From Candidatus Berkelbacteria bacterium (GTDB lineage: Bacteria; Patescibacteriota; UBA1384; DTJR01): a stretch of DNA of 37,648 nucleotides. The translations under genes and the position numbers were made by a program. Position 1 is the stretch's first letter. The number at the start of each line of letters is the position of its first letter. This document shows, in pieces, positions 22,829-30,618 of the stretch. Location: the NCBI GenBank assembly GCA_026397175.1, contig JAPLVK010000022.1, forward strand, positions 88,509 through 126,156. Reading direction: 5' to 3'. The notes beneath the pieces are model-generated. The model did not search any database. It was not told where the DNA came from and saw only the letters and a list, made by a program, of their open reading frames with translations.

Positions 22829-24340
22829 TTATTTTCCGATCGCATAAAGATAACCATCTTCCGAAGTGAAGTAGATCGTACCATCAGCACCAATAGCCGG
22901 AGATGCCTCGGTGATTCTATCGCCGGTCTCGAAGTCCCATTTGAGCTTGCCATTTTTATCAATAGCGTAAAATTTATGATCAAATGCGCCAAAATAGGAT
23001 GTGCCATCTTTGTCGGCCAGCACAAAACTTGGCAAACCAAAATCAATGCCTTTCGGGTCCGGATTCCTGCCGGTCTGATACGACCATTTAATTTCTTGTG
23101 TCTTTGCATCAATAGCCATAAATTTACCCTGTGGATTGCCAATGTAGATCAGGCCGTCCGGGGTTAGAGCCGGAGTAATAATGCCGGCAATAACTTCAGC
23201 GTCAGGACTTATTTCCATTCCTTGCGGTCCTCCCTGTGCACCTGTTTGTACACCTGCTTGTGCACCCGCTTGTGATCCTCCTTGAGCCACTCCCTGTGCG
23301 CCTCCTTGCGGTTCTCCTTGGGCCGCTCCGCTAGTAGCGTTGCTGCAAGGTGCCGGTGGTGGCGGGCAAGCAGCTGGCGCTTCGTTTGATGTTGCGCCTG
23401 GCGTTACACTTGATGTTACGCTCTGAACCGTCGTCACAATTGCCTCCGGCCCTTTTTTCCAAACTAGCTTGCCATCAGTTGAAAGTACAAATAGATCCGG
23501 CGAGGCGGCGAAATATAACAAGCCGTCGTAGCCAATAGCCGGCGACCCGACTCGTAGCATTTTTGTGTCATATGTCCAAAGCGATTTACCATCTTTATCA
23601 AAAGCATAAATATTACCATCCGGACCGAAGTGAGCATCGCCGCCGCCAAGATAAATATTGCCGTTTTTATCAATGCTCGGCGGGTAGGAAATTGTGCCCT
23701 TAGTCTCATATTTCCACCTTTGAGTGCCGTCGGAATTTATGGCGTAAAAAAACTTGTCCCAGGAGCCCTGATAGATGACGCCATCCGGCCCGATTGTTGG
23801 ACCAAAAACCATGGTGTTGCCGGATTTAAACTCCCATTTTTTACTGCCATCAAGTGCGGAGATAGCAATTAGGGATTTATCGGAATCAAAATACAAGGTC
23901 GTTCCGTCGGCTGACAATCCCGGACCCTGTGTGGAGATATATTCTTGGACCCATTTTAGGGAACCATCGGCATTCAAGGCGGTTATTTTGTTGTTGCCCG
24001 CAACAAACACAGTTCCATCTTTAGATATAGTAACACTATTGGCCCCAATCCCTTCCTTGCCACCAATTTGATATTTCCATTTCAACTGGTTGGTTGCGGG
24101 ACCGGAAATATCGGCATAACCGGTGTGATTGTAGTTGCCATGAAACATCGGCCAAGGACTATCGCTTTTTGGCCACGAAGCAGAAGAAACCGTCTTTGAG
24201 CTGGAAGCAGAGCTATTGTTATTCTTTGTTTTTAATTTAAACAAATAATAACCGCCCGCAGCCAAAACGGCAATTGCAACTATAATAAACGCAATAATTA
24301 GAACCGGTTTTTTCTTGGATTGTTGTTTTAACTCGTCCAT
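22829..24340 (-). CDS. Membrane-anchored PQQ-type beta-propeller protein (503 aa)
   Basis: An N-terminal cytoplasmic stretch and one helix (VLIIAFIIVAIAVLAAGGYYLF) anchor a long external beta-propeller. It is built from repeats of the PQQ/BamB type, with recurring units such as LKWKYQIGGKEG, KKWEFKSG, LKWDFETGDRITEASPAIG and DGTIYF. A low-complexity insert (about 315-375) interrupts the blades with Gln/Gly/Ala repeats (GEPQGGAQGVAQGGSQAGAQ), preceded by a Pro/Cys-rich PAACPPPPAPCS. The family usually serves as a scaffold or binds ligands; no catalytic residues can be assigned. GGAGG close to ATG 24340 gives a good ribosome site. The promoter region is shared with the divergent antiporter gene. 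Confidence 0.87.
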   Translation of the reverse strand: MDELKQQSKKKPVLIIAFIIVAIAVLAAGGYYLFKLKTKNNNSSASSSKTVSSASWPKSDSPWPMFHGNYNHTGYADISGPATNQLKWKYQIGGKEGIGANSVTISKDGTVFVAGNNKITALNADGSLKWVQEYISTQGPGLSADGTTLYFDSDKSLIAISALDGSKKWEFKSGNTMVFGPTIGPDGVIYQGSWDKFFYAINSDGTQRWKYETKGTISYPPSIDKNGNIYLGGGDAHFGPDGNIYAFDKDGKSLWTYDTKMLRVGSPAIGYDGLLYFAASPDLFVLSTDGKLVWKKGPEAIVTTVQSVTSSVTPGATSNEAPAACPPPPAPCSNATSGAAQGEPQGGAQGVAQGGSQAGAQAGVQTGAQGGPQGMEISPDAEVIAGIITPALTPDGLIYIGNPQGKFMAIDAKTQEIKWSYQTGRNPDPKGIDFGLPSFVLADKDGTSYFGAFDHKFYAIDKNGKLKWDFETGDRITEASPAIGADGTIYFTSEDGYLYAIGK

Positions 24341-24376
24341 TCCCCCTCCATAGAGATAAAAATTGTATCTGATTAA

Positions 24377-24385
24377 AGTATATCA
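24377..24385 (-). promoter_or_regulatory. Extended -10 promoter of the beta-propeller gene
   Basis: Minus-strand TGATATACT is an extended -10 located 36 bases before ATG 24340. A convincing -35 is not seen. Confidence 0.6.
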
Positions 24386-24428
24386 AACTGTCTGAATAAA
24401 AACATTTTATTCGCTTTAGTCCCCGATC

Positions 24429-24437
24429 TGCTATACT
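24429..24437 (+). promoter_or_regulatory. Extended -10 promoter of the antiporter gene
   Basis: TGCTATACT lies ten bases before ATG 24448, so the transcript should have a leader of only a few bases and no Shine-Dalgarno. It faces away from the beta-propeller promoter in the same intergenic gap. Confidence 0.65.
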
Positions 24438-24447
24438 TAAATAAGAT

Positions 24448-26196
24448 ATGGATCAAACTTTTTTAATTGAATTTGGTGGCGTTTTGGTGATTGCGGCGGT
24501 TTTGGGCATTGTCGCAAGGTTTTTTAAGCAGCCCTTAATTCTCGCTTATCTTGTCGCCGGAGTTCTAATCGGTCCGTTTGCTTTCGGTTTAATTAAAAAT
24601 GGCCAAATTATTGAGACATTTGCCTCGATCGGAATTATTTTTCTTTTATTTTTAGTCGGGCTGGAGCTTGACCCGAAAAAACTTTTTGAAATCGGAAACA
24701 CCGCTTTGATCGCCAGTTTTTTTCAGATTGTTTTTTCCGGCGCGCTTTATCTTTTGGTCTCCAAACTTTTCGGCTTCAGCAGCATTTCAAGTATTTATCT
24801 GGCCATTGCCTTTACTTTTTCTTCGACCGCAATTATCGTTACGCTTTTGTCAAACCGAAACGATTTGGACTCGCTGCACGGCAAAATTATCGTGGGAATT
24901 TTGCTGGTGCAGGATTTCGTGGCGATTTTCTTGCTGACCATAATGTCTGGCGTCAACACTTCCGCCTCGCATCTTGCACTTTTTCAATTTATTTATCAGC
25001 TTGTTTTCAAGGCGCTGGCTCTTTTTATTACAACTTATTTGGTTTCAAAATATGTTTTCCCGCCGATTTTTAGGCGCATCGCCAAAACCCACGAACTTTT
25101 GTTTTTAACCAGTTTGGCTTGGTGTTTTTTCTTGGTGATTGTTTCAATCTCGATGGGATTTTCGGCCGAAATCGGCGCGTTTTTGGCCGGAATTTCGCTG
25201 GCAACCCTGCCCTACTCCACCCATGTCGCTGCAAAAGCCAAACCGCTTCGGGATTTTTTTATCATGATCTTTTTTATTTATCTTGGCACAAATCTTATTT
25301 TCACCGATATTGTCATCGCAATCAAACCAGCGATTATTTTTTCGCTTTTGATCTTGCTGGTTAATCCCGCCATTGTTACTTTGGTCGTGTCGTTTCTTGG
25401 CTACAAAAAAAGAACCAGCTTCATCACCGGGATCACCTTAACGCAAATTTCCGAGTTTTCGTTTATCATAATTGCGCTTGGTGTTAAACTCAATATTTTA
25501 GAAAAAAATGCGCTGACGCTGACTTCCTTGGTTGCCATTATCACCGTTTTTATTTCGACATATCTTATTGCCAATTCGAACAAACTTTATCATTTTTTAA
25601 GACCATATCTTGGCTTTTTGAACTCCGGTCATAAAAAAGATGATCTCGATAATTTGCCGGACGAGCTAAAAGATCACATTATTTTAATCGGCTATCATCG
25701 CATGGGTGGCAAAATTTTAGAAACGCTCAAAGAGCAAGGCGAAAAAGTGGCGATTATTGATTATGACCCGCGGCGCATCAAGGAGCTGATTGATCAAAAA
25801 GAAATTTGCGTTTACGGCGATGCGGTTGATCACGACATCGTGGATCTTTTGAGTTTATCGAAAGCCAAAATGGTCATTTCGACAATAGATAAAATCGAAG
25901 AAAGCGAAATGGTTTTAAAAACATATAAGCAGATAAATCATCATTTAAAGTTTATTATGACGGCGTCCGATAAAGACGAGGCGGTCGAATTATATGGCAT
26001 CGGCGCGGATTTGGTGATTGTTCCTTCGATGATCTCGGGTGATTATTTATCTTTCATTTTAAAACGACTCAAAAAAAATGAGGTTAAAATTGATGATCTA
26101 AAAAAACAAGAACTCGCCTCGCTTCAAAACCATACGCAAGATGTGATGGTTGAAAAATTTACGAAAGTGGCTGAAAGCGACAAAGCAAAGGCCTGA
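24448..26196 (+). CDS. CPA2-family cation:proton antiporter with RCK domain (KefB-like)
   Basis: This 582-aa protein joins about 12 membrane helices (residues 5-390) to a cytosolic RCK/TrkA-N domain. The membrane part has the CPA2 hallmarks QPLILAYLVAGVLIGPFAF, FLVGLELDPKKLFEIG, FSSTAIIVTLLS and EIGAFLAGISLATLPY. The nucleotide-binding domain starts HIILIGYHRMGGKILETLKE (about 408-427) with YGDAVDHDIVDL further on. Such proteins exchange K+ or Na+ for protons under control of bound nucleotide. The GYHRMGG loop replaces the canonical GxGxxG glycine pattern in part. It is a single gene, convergent with rpoD. Confidence 0.92.
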   Translation: MDQTFLIEFGGVLVIAAVLGIVARFFKQPLILAYLVAGVLIGPFAFGLIKNGQIIETFASIGIIFLLFLVGLELDPKKLFEIGNTALIASFFQIVFSGALYLLVSKLFGFSSISSIYLAIAFTFSSTAIIVTLLSNRNDLDSLHGKIIVGILLVQDFVAIFLLTIMSGVNTSASHLALFQFIYQLVFKALALFITTYLVSKYVFPPIFRRIAKTHELLFLTSLAWCFFLVIVSISMGFSAEIGAFLAGISLATLPYSTHVAAKAKPLRDFFIMIFFIYLGTNLIFTDIVIAIKPAIIFSLLILLVNPAIVTLVVSFLGYKKRTSFITGITLTQISEFSFIIIALGVKLNILEKNALTLTSLVAIITVFISTYLIANSNKLYHFLRPYLGFLNSGHKKDDLDNLPDELKDHIILIGYHRMGGKILETLKEQGEKVAIIDYDPRRIKELIDQKEICVYGDAVDHDIVDLLSLSKAKMVISTIDKIEESEMVLKTYKQINHHLKFIMTASDKDEAVELYGIGADLVIVPSMISGDYLSFILKRLKKNEVKIDDLKKQELASLQNHTQDVMVEKFTKVAESDKAKA

Positions 26197-26236
26197 TATT
26201 ACAAAATTTCTGGTTTTTTCTCCTTATATTTTATTC

Positions 26237-26262
26237 GACTAATGGACGACCGTCAGCTAGTC
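26237..26262. other. Imperfect hairpin downstream of the antiporter gene
   Basis: GACTA and GAC on the left pair with GTC and TAGTC on the right, around a GACC loop with a small internal mismatch. It lies 40 bases after the antiporter stop codon and is the first of three inverted repeats in this 278-bp intergenic region. Confidence 0.4.
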
Positions 26263-26299
26263 AAATATTTTACAGTTTAAAAAGATTCAATTATTTGCT

Positions 26300-26341
26300 T
26301 TTAATATACAAATTTTCCGTACGGAAAATTTGTATATTAAA
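26300..26341. terminator. 42-bp perfect palindrome between convergent genes
   Basis: TTTAATATACAAATTTTCCG continues through TACGG into its exact reverse complement, 21 bp per arm with no loop. Flanking A/T runs would allow a bidirectional terminator for the antiporter and rpoD. A perfect palindrome of this length could also be a protein-binding or cruciform site. The function is inferred from the convergent setting. Confidence 0.6.
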
Positions 26342-26398
26342 TTAGATCTGTTAGCTACTAAATAATTTTTAAATTTTCCATCTGGCAATATATTTTAA

Positions 26399-26422
26399 CT
26401 TTTCTCACGACCGTGAGAAAAG
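26399..26422. terminator. Hairpin downstream of rpoD
   Basis: CTTTTCTCAC-GACC-GTGAGAAAAG has a 10-bp perfect stem and the same GACC loop as the hairpin at 26237. T/A-rich flanks on both sides fit a terminator for rpoD (minus strand), 53 bases beyond its stop codon. Confidence 0.55.
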
Positions 26423-26474
26423 TATATTAAAAAATTAGCTGGCATTTAACTGGCCACTTAACCCCAACCTCTAT

Positions 26475-27512
26475 CTAATTCAAATAATCTTTGAGCCGTC
26501 CGGATTTTTCGTGTTTATTGAGTTTTTGGAGTGCCTTGGCTTCGATTTGGCGAATAAATCGCATTTTCAAAATTTTTTGTTCACGGGGTAAAAGATGCTG
26601 CAAAAATGCATCTAAATCGCCTCTCATCATCGAGCGAATCGTAACCTCCTCCGGCGAAAGTGAATCCTTGTCTTCGATAAAATCGCCAAGCTTTGAGTCC
26701 TCTTCCTCGCCAACCGGCGACTCAAGCGACACTGTTTCCTGTGAGATTTTCATAATGTGCTCGACTTTTTCTTTGGCAATCCCCATTTCTTTGGCCACCT
26801 CTTCGGTGTTGGGCTCACGGCCAAGCTCCTGCACCAATTGTCTTTGGACTCGAATCATTTTGTTGATTGTTTCTACCATGTGAACCGGAATTCTGATCGT
26901 TCGAGCATGATCGGCAATGGCTCGCGTGATGGCTTGTCTTATCCACCAGGTCGCGTAAGTCGAAAATTTGTAGCCCTTGCGATAATCAAATTTTTCGACC
27001 GCGCGCAAAAGTCCGGTGTTTCCTTCTTGAATTAAGTCCAAAAGCGACAAACCGCGGCCAATATATTTTTTGGCGATTGAAACCACCAACCGAAGATTGG
27101 CCTCCGCCAATTTTTTCTTAGCAACCTTGTCGCCGGCCACTACTCGTTTGGCCAGTCGCATTTCTTCGTCCGCGGTTAAAAGTGAAACCTTGCCGATTTC
27201 GCGCAAATACATACGGACCGAGTCGTCGGAAATTTCCGGCAACTCCGGTTGTTTTGCACCCTCTTCTTCGTCACTTAAAAGCGCGGCCGTATCAATGAGG
27301 CGTTTTTTTTCTATAACCTGAATGCCTTTGTCAAAAAAAACATCGTAGAGTTCATCTAAAAGGGCAATATTTTTTTCCGGTTCGGGAATTGCTTGCAAAA
27401 TTTCCTGCTCGGTTACAAAGCTATGAAGTTCGCCTTTTGTAACAAGTTTTTCGACAATTAAACTCATCCTTATCCTGTTATCAACCGGCATTTTAATTGC
27501 TCTTTTTGCCAT
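26475..27512 (-). CDS. rpoD: Primary sigma factor RpoD with internal deletion in region 4
   Basis: This is the housekeeping sigma factor (345 aa), directly after dnaG as in many bacteria. Region 1.2 begins [18 protein letters not shown] (about 96-113). Region 2 has [39 protein letters not shown] and [17 protein letters not shown] (about 137-199), followed by region 3 (about 210-265). Region 4 is abnormal. [13 protein letters not shown] (307-319) runs straight into [21 protein letters not shown]. About 23 residues that normally lie between them are missing, i.e. the first helix of the region 4.2 helix-turn-helix and the start of the recognition helix. The frame is intact, with the junction near 26555. 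That helix-turn-helix contacts the -35 promoter element. AAAGGG precedes the start. Either -35 recognition is lost in this factor or the deletion is an assembly artefact. Confidence 0.93.
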   Translation of the reverse strand: MAKRAIKMPVDNRIRMSLIVEKLVTKGELHSFVTEQEILQAIPEPEKNIALLDELYDVFFDKGIQVIEKKRLIDTAALLSDEEEGAKQPELPEISDDSVRMYLREIGKVSLLTADEEMRLAKRVVAGDKVAKKKLAEANLRLVVSIAKKYIGRGLSLLDLIQEGNTGLLRAVEKFDYRKGYKFSTYATWWIRQAITRAIADHARTIRIPVHMVETINKMIRVQRQLVQELGREPNTEEVAKEMGIAKEKVEHIMKISQETVSLESPVGEEEDSKLGDFIEDKDSLSPEEVTIRSMMRGDLDAFLQHLLPREQKILKMRFIRQIEAKALQKLNKHEKSGRLKDYLN

Positions 27513-27535
27513 ATTTTCCCTTTAAATTTTTAGTT

Positions 27536-29251
27536 TTATTTTAAACTTTTTTGAAGCTCACCCATCAGCTCTTTGACTTTTTCGATGTCGCCTTGGCTTT
27601 CCGCTTCAGAGATTAAATGGGCAAAATCATTTTTGATCGTTTCTTTTTTTGCTGCTGAAAGTTTTGATTTTGTTGCGATAAAGTCACGAAATGCCGCTTT
27701 TTCGTCCTCTTGGATTTTAACATCCCACATTAAAGATCGAACAGCCAAAAGTTCCCGAATATCGCGGGGCAACTTGTCCTTTAGCTTCTTCAGGCATCCC
27801 TTTTCTTCCTTATTATTATAGCAGCTTAAAATTGAGTTGTAAATCTCTTTATATTTGTCATTTTCAAAATCCATATTTTTGTCCATGGTTAATCCGCCAA
27901 CCAAGTTCGGAAAATCAATTAAAAATGAAATAAAATCGCTTTCAAAATCATCTTTGATTTCATTTTTTTGCAAATCCGGTTTTGATTTTACTTTGACTTT
28001 TGAAAGCGCTTTTTCGACCGAAATTTCGGGAACTTGAACGATTTTTGCCAAATACGAGATGTAGTGGGCTTTTTCGATTTCGTCTTGCATCCTTGAAACA
28101 AAATTTAGGGCTTGGCGCATTAATTCTTTTTTATCTTGAACGGTTAATGGTTCCGAATTCTTTTGAAATTTTTGCACTAACCACTCAACCGGCGGCTGCG
28201 CTTTTTCGATAACTTTTATCCACTCGCTTTTATCTTCTTTTACTAATTCGCCGACATCTTTATATTTTTCAATTTTAGTCAATTTAATATCAAGTCCAAG
28301 TTCAAGCGCGAGGGAAACGGCGGATTTAGCCGCCTTTTGTCCGGCCTCATCTTCGTCAAAAGAAAAAATAATATTTTGGCTGTAGCGCGACAAAACCTTA
28401 AGATGCTCCTGCGTCAGCGCCGTTCCGGATGTCGCCACCACTTCAAAAACACCGGCCTCGTGCGACATTGCCACATCCATTTGCCCCTCGACCACAACCA
28501 CCCGTTTTTTTTCTCTTATTGCGTCTTTGGCTAAATTTATGCCATATAAAACCCTCGATTTTTTAAAAACCGCCGTCTCCGGAGTGTTTAAATATTTGGG
28601 GTGCGGGGAAAGCCCCTTTGGCAAAACATCCTCTAAAATTCTGCCCGAAAATCCAATCACCTGCCCCAGCGTATCTAAAATCGGGAACATGATGCGATAT
28701 TGAAATCGCTCCGGATGGCCCGCGCGCGACAGATCAAAATCAGAAAATTTATGATGAAAATAATATTTTTTGAGTTCATCGGTATGCGGAGCATAGCCGA
28801 TTTTAATTTTCACGATCGTATTTTTACTTAAACCCCGTTGCAAAAGATAGTTTAAAGCCGGTGCGCATTCCTTTTGAAACAATGACTGTTTAAAAAATTT
28901 GGCGGCTAAAAGATTGATTTGCAAAATTTTATCTTTTTCGTTTTTCTCTTTTACTACCTGTTCTTTGGGTCTAAAATCAACCTGAACCCCCACTCTCTCT
29001 CCTAAAATCCGCAACGCCTCCGGAAAAGTATAATTTTCGATTTTCATAAAAAATGTAATAACATCGCCACCCTCGGAACATCCGAAACATTTGAAGGTCT
29101 GTCTTTCGGGCGAGACCATAAACGAAGGGGTTTTTTCGCTATGGAAAGGACAGCAGGCCGAGTGGTTGATGCCCACTTTCTTAAGTTGAAGATATTGCCC
29201 GATAAATTCGACAATATCAAGCCGCTTTTTTATTTCATCAACATTGTCCAT
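27536..29251 (-). CDS. dnaG: DNA primase DnaG
   Basis: This is the replicative primase (571 aa). The N-terminal CHC2 zinc finger is CPFH (Cys34, His37) with CFGC (Cys55, Cys58). The core follows with GRILEDVLPKGLSPHPKYLNTPET. The TOPRIM domain has VVVEGQMDVAMSHEAG and IIFSFDEDEAGQKAA with acidic metal ligands. The C-terminal helicase-binding region is short and divergent, as in many small genomes. It lies 23 bases upstream of rpoD in one operon, the core of the classical macromolecular-synthesis operon; rpsU is not present here. Confidence 0.95.
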   Translation of the reverse strand: MDNVDEIKKRLDIVEFIGQYLQLKKVGINHSACCPFHSEKTPSFMVSPERQTFKCFGCSEGGDVITFFMKIENYTFPEALRILGERVGVQVDFRPKEQVVKEKNEKDKILQINLLAAKFFKQSLFQKECAPALNYLLQRGLSKNTIVKIKIGYAPHTDELKKYYFHHKFSDFDLSRAGHPERFQYRIMFPILDTLGQVIGFSGRILEDVLPKGLSPHPKYLNTPETAVFKKSRVLYGINLAKDAIREKKRVVVVEGQMDVAMSHEAGVFEVVATSGTALTQEHLKVLSRYSQNIIFSFDEDEAGQKAAKSAVSLALELGLDIKLTKIEKYKDVGELVKEDKSEWIKVIEKAQPPVEWLVQKFQKNSEPLTVQDKKELMRQALNFVSRMQDEIEKAHYISYLAKIVQVPEISVEKALSKVKVKSKPDLQKNEIKDDFESDFISFLIDFPNLVGGLTMDKNMDFENDKYKEIYNSILSCYNNKEEKGCLKKLKDKLPRDIRELLAVRSLMWDVKIQEDEKAAFRDFIATKSKLSAAKKETIKNDFAHLISEAESQGDIEKVKELMGELQKSLK

Positions 29252-29305
29252 AACAAAAATTCCGATCTGGTCTTATTGAATCCTAAATGGGGAAAAATGC
29301 AAATG

Positions 29306-29839
29306 CTAGTTTCTTGGTAAGCCGGGGTTGGTTGGTTCGGGTTCAATACTCGGCGATGTATCTTTGGGTGTGTCGGAATGTTTGCCTTCGGTTTGCTCCG
29401 TATAAATTTCAGCGCGGGTTTTACCAGTTTCTGCATAGCGCTTCGCCTCATCTATAATTCGGTAAAGCAAACCAAAATTTTTCTGGGAAATATTCCTTTT
29501 TGGTGTTCTAAATTCATGCCTCCCGCCAAATTCAACTACTTCGACCCTAACGCGTTGGTCTTTTTCGCTGGGATGGGGATAGTGATACCCCTTGTGATAA
29601 AATGGATGATCGAGCTGATCGATGTAGTAACGATCTTCGCTCAATGGCAGCCCCCCGGAATCAAATCTCTCATTCAACCTATACTTCTCGCTCGTTGTAA
29701 TTCGTGTAATCAAAGCGATTGCTTTTGCAGATTCGCTTTCCGGCAGATAGGCAATTTCCCAGCGGATTGAACCATCCTTCGTCTGTTGGCTCAAAACCGT
29801 CGGCCGCCCAAATCCATCTTTTTCTATAATATTAATCAT
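29306..29839 (-). CDS. Hypothetical protein (177 aa)
   Basis: I prefer ATG 29839 (MINIIEKDGFGRPTVLSQQT) to the track's 29989, because a promoter-like -10 lies just upstream and the extra N-terminus is not protein-like. The protein is soluble, with no signal or membrane segment. It has a polar middle (YYIDQLDHPFYHKGYHYPHP), a VRVEVVEFGGRHEFRTPKR segment and a disordered Pro/Thr-rich tail. It is not recognised. It lies 54 bases upstream of dnaG on the same strand. Confidence 0.65.
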   Translation of the reverse strand: MINIIEKDGFGRPTVLSQQTKDGSIRWEIAYLPESESAKAIALITRITTSEKYRLNERFDSGGLPLSEDRYYIDQLDHPFYHKGYHYPHPSEKDQRVRVEVVEFGGRHEFRTPKRNISQKNFGLLYRIIDEAKRYAETGKTRAEIYTEQTEGKHSDTPKDTSPSIEPEPTNPGLPRN

Positions 29840-29846
29840 CTTTTTA

Positions 29847-29874
29847 TTTATATCACTTATAAAAAATAATTCAA
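29847..29874 (-). promoter_or_regulatory. Promoter of the 177-aa hypothetical gene
   Basis: The minus strand has TTGAAT (29869-29874), a 16-base spacer and TATAAA (29847-29852) with a TGa extension. Seven bases separate the -10 from ATG 29839, which predicts leaderless translation. Confidence 0.55.
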
Positions 29875-30010
29875 AACGAATAACATAACCAAAAAGAGCT
29901 GTTTTGAGGCAGCTCCTTCGGGTGTCTAGCAACCGAACTGTAGCTCGGTTGCGCAGCTCTATCAACTTAAGTGTACCACACTGTGTCAAGAGCCATTGAT
30001 CGAAATCCCT

Positions 30011-30412
30011 TTAACTCTCTGTTGTTTGCCCGTCAAATTCCGGGGCGTCGGCATTCGCTTCTTGTTTGGTCTTGCGCTCAATTTGATCTTTGTGATGAGC
30101 GGGCGAATAAATCGTGTAAAGTTTGAGATCGTCCGATTCGGAGGTGTTGATAATATTATGCTGGGCACCGGACGGCACAACCACCGCAAAACCATCTTTT
30201 AGCTCATATTCGTTGCCGTCAATAATGCACTTGCCCGTGCCTTTTTCAAAACGGAAAAACTGATCATTTTCTTCGTGAACTTCCATGCCGATTTCTTCTT
30301 TCGGTTTAAGACACATTAAAACCAGTTGGCTGTGCTTGCCAGTGTACAAAACCTTGCGAAAACTCTCGTTTCGCAAAGTTAACTCTTCAATATTTTGACA
30401 AAACCCTTTCAT
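30011..30412 (-). CDS. Cupin-domain protein
   Basis: This 133-aa single-domain cupin has motif 1 around MEVHEENDQFFRFEKGTGKC (about 43-62) and motif 2 DGFAVVVPSGAQHNIIN (about 73-89). The histidines and glutamates that usually bind a metal are in place. It resembles small mannose-6-phosphate-isomerase-like cupins; the substrate is unknown. AAGGAG lies close to ATG 30412. The C-terminal 25 residues are charged and probably disordered. It stands alone, divergent from purL. Confidence 0.87.
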   Translation of the reverse strand: MKGFCQNIEELTLRNESFRKVLYTGKHSQLVLMCLKPKEEIGMEVHEENDQFFRFEKGTGKCIIDGNEYELKDGFAVVVPSGAQHNIINTSESDDLKLYTIYSPAHHKDQIERKTKQEANADAPEFDGQTTES

Positions 30413-30437
30413 AGAACTCCTTTCCTTATTTTTCTTT

Positions 30438-30446
30438 ATTCTAGCA
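30438..30446 (-). promoter_or_regulatory. Extended -10 promoter of the cupin gene
   Basis: Minus-strand TGCTAGAAT lies 25 bases before ATG 30412. The leader carries the ribosome site AAGGAAAGGAG. Confidence 0.6.
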
Positions 30447-30470
30447 GGTTTGGGTAATTTTTAAAATCCC

Positions 30471-30498
30471 TTGAAAATTGATGAAATTAGGGTACTCT
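30471..30498 (+). promoter_or_regulatory. purL-purQ promoter
   Basis: TTGAAA, a 16-base spacer and TACTCT, within TCCCTTGAAAATT...TTAGGGTAC. The same arrangement precedes purB at 34301. No TGn extension is present. The leader of about 115 bases contains an imperfect hairpin (ACTAGAGAAAGGAGTTTCTAGT, 30550-30571) that would hide a GGAG. Confidence 0.65.
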
Positions 30499-30618
30499 TG
30501 GGGGCAGAAGTATAAGACAGAAACCAGGTCAAGTACTTGGCATTTGACAACTAGAGAAAGGAGTTTCTAGTAATTAGTTATTAAGCGCGCAAGCGTAAGA
30601 AAAGGGTGAATATCTCGC

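Noticed and set aside
29840-29989. Longer start of the 177-aa hypothetical at 29989
   Set aside because: A -35/-10 promoter sits between the two starts and the added residues do not look like a protein N-terminus.
30550-30571. Purine riboswitch in the purL leader
   Set aside because: There is only a small imperfect hairpin; the three-way junction and conserved loops of a purine riboswitch are not seen.
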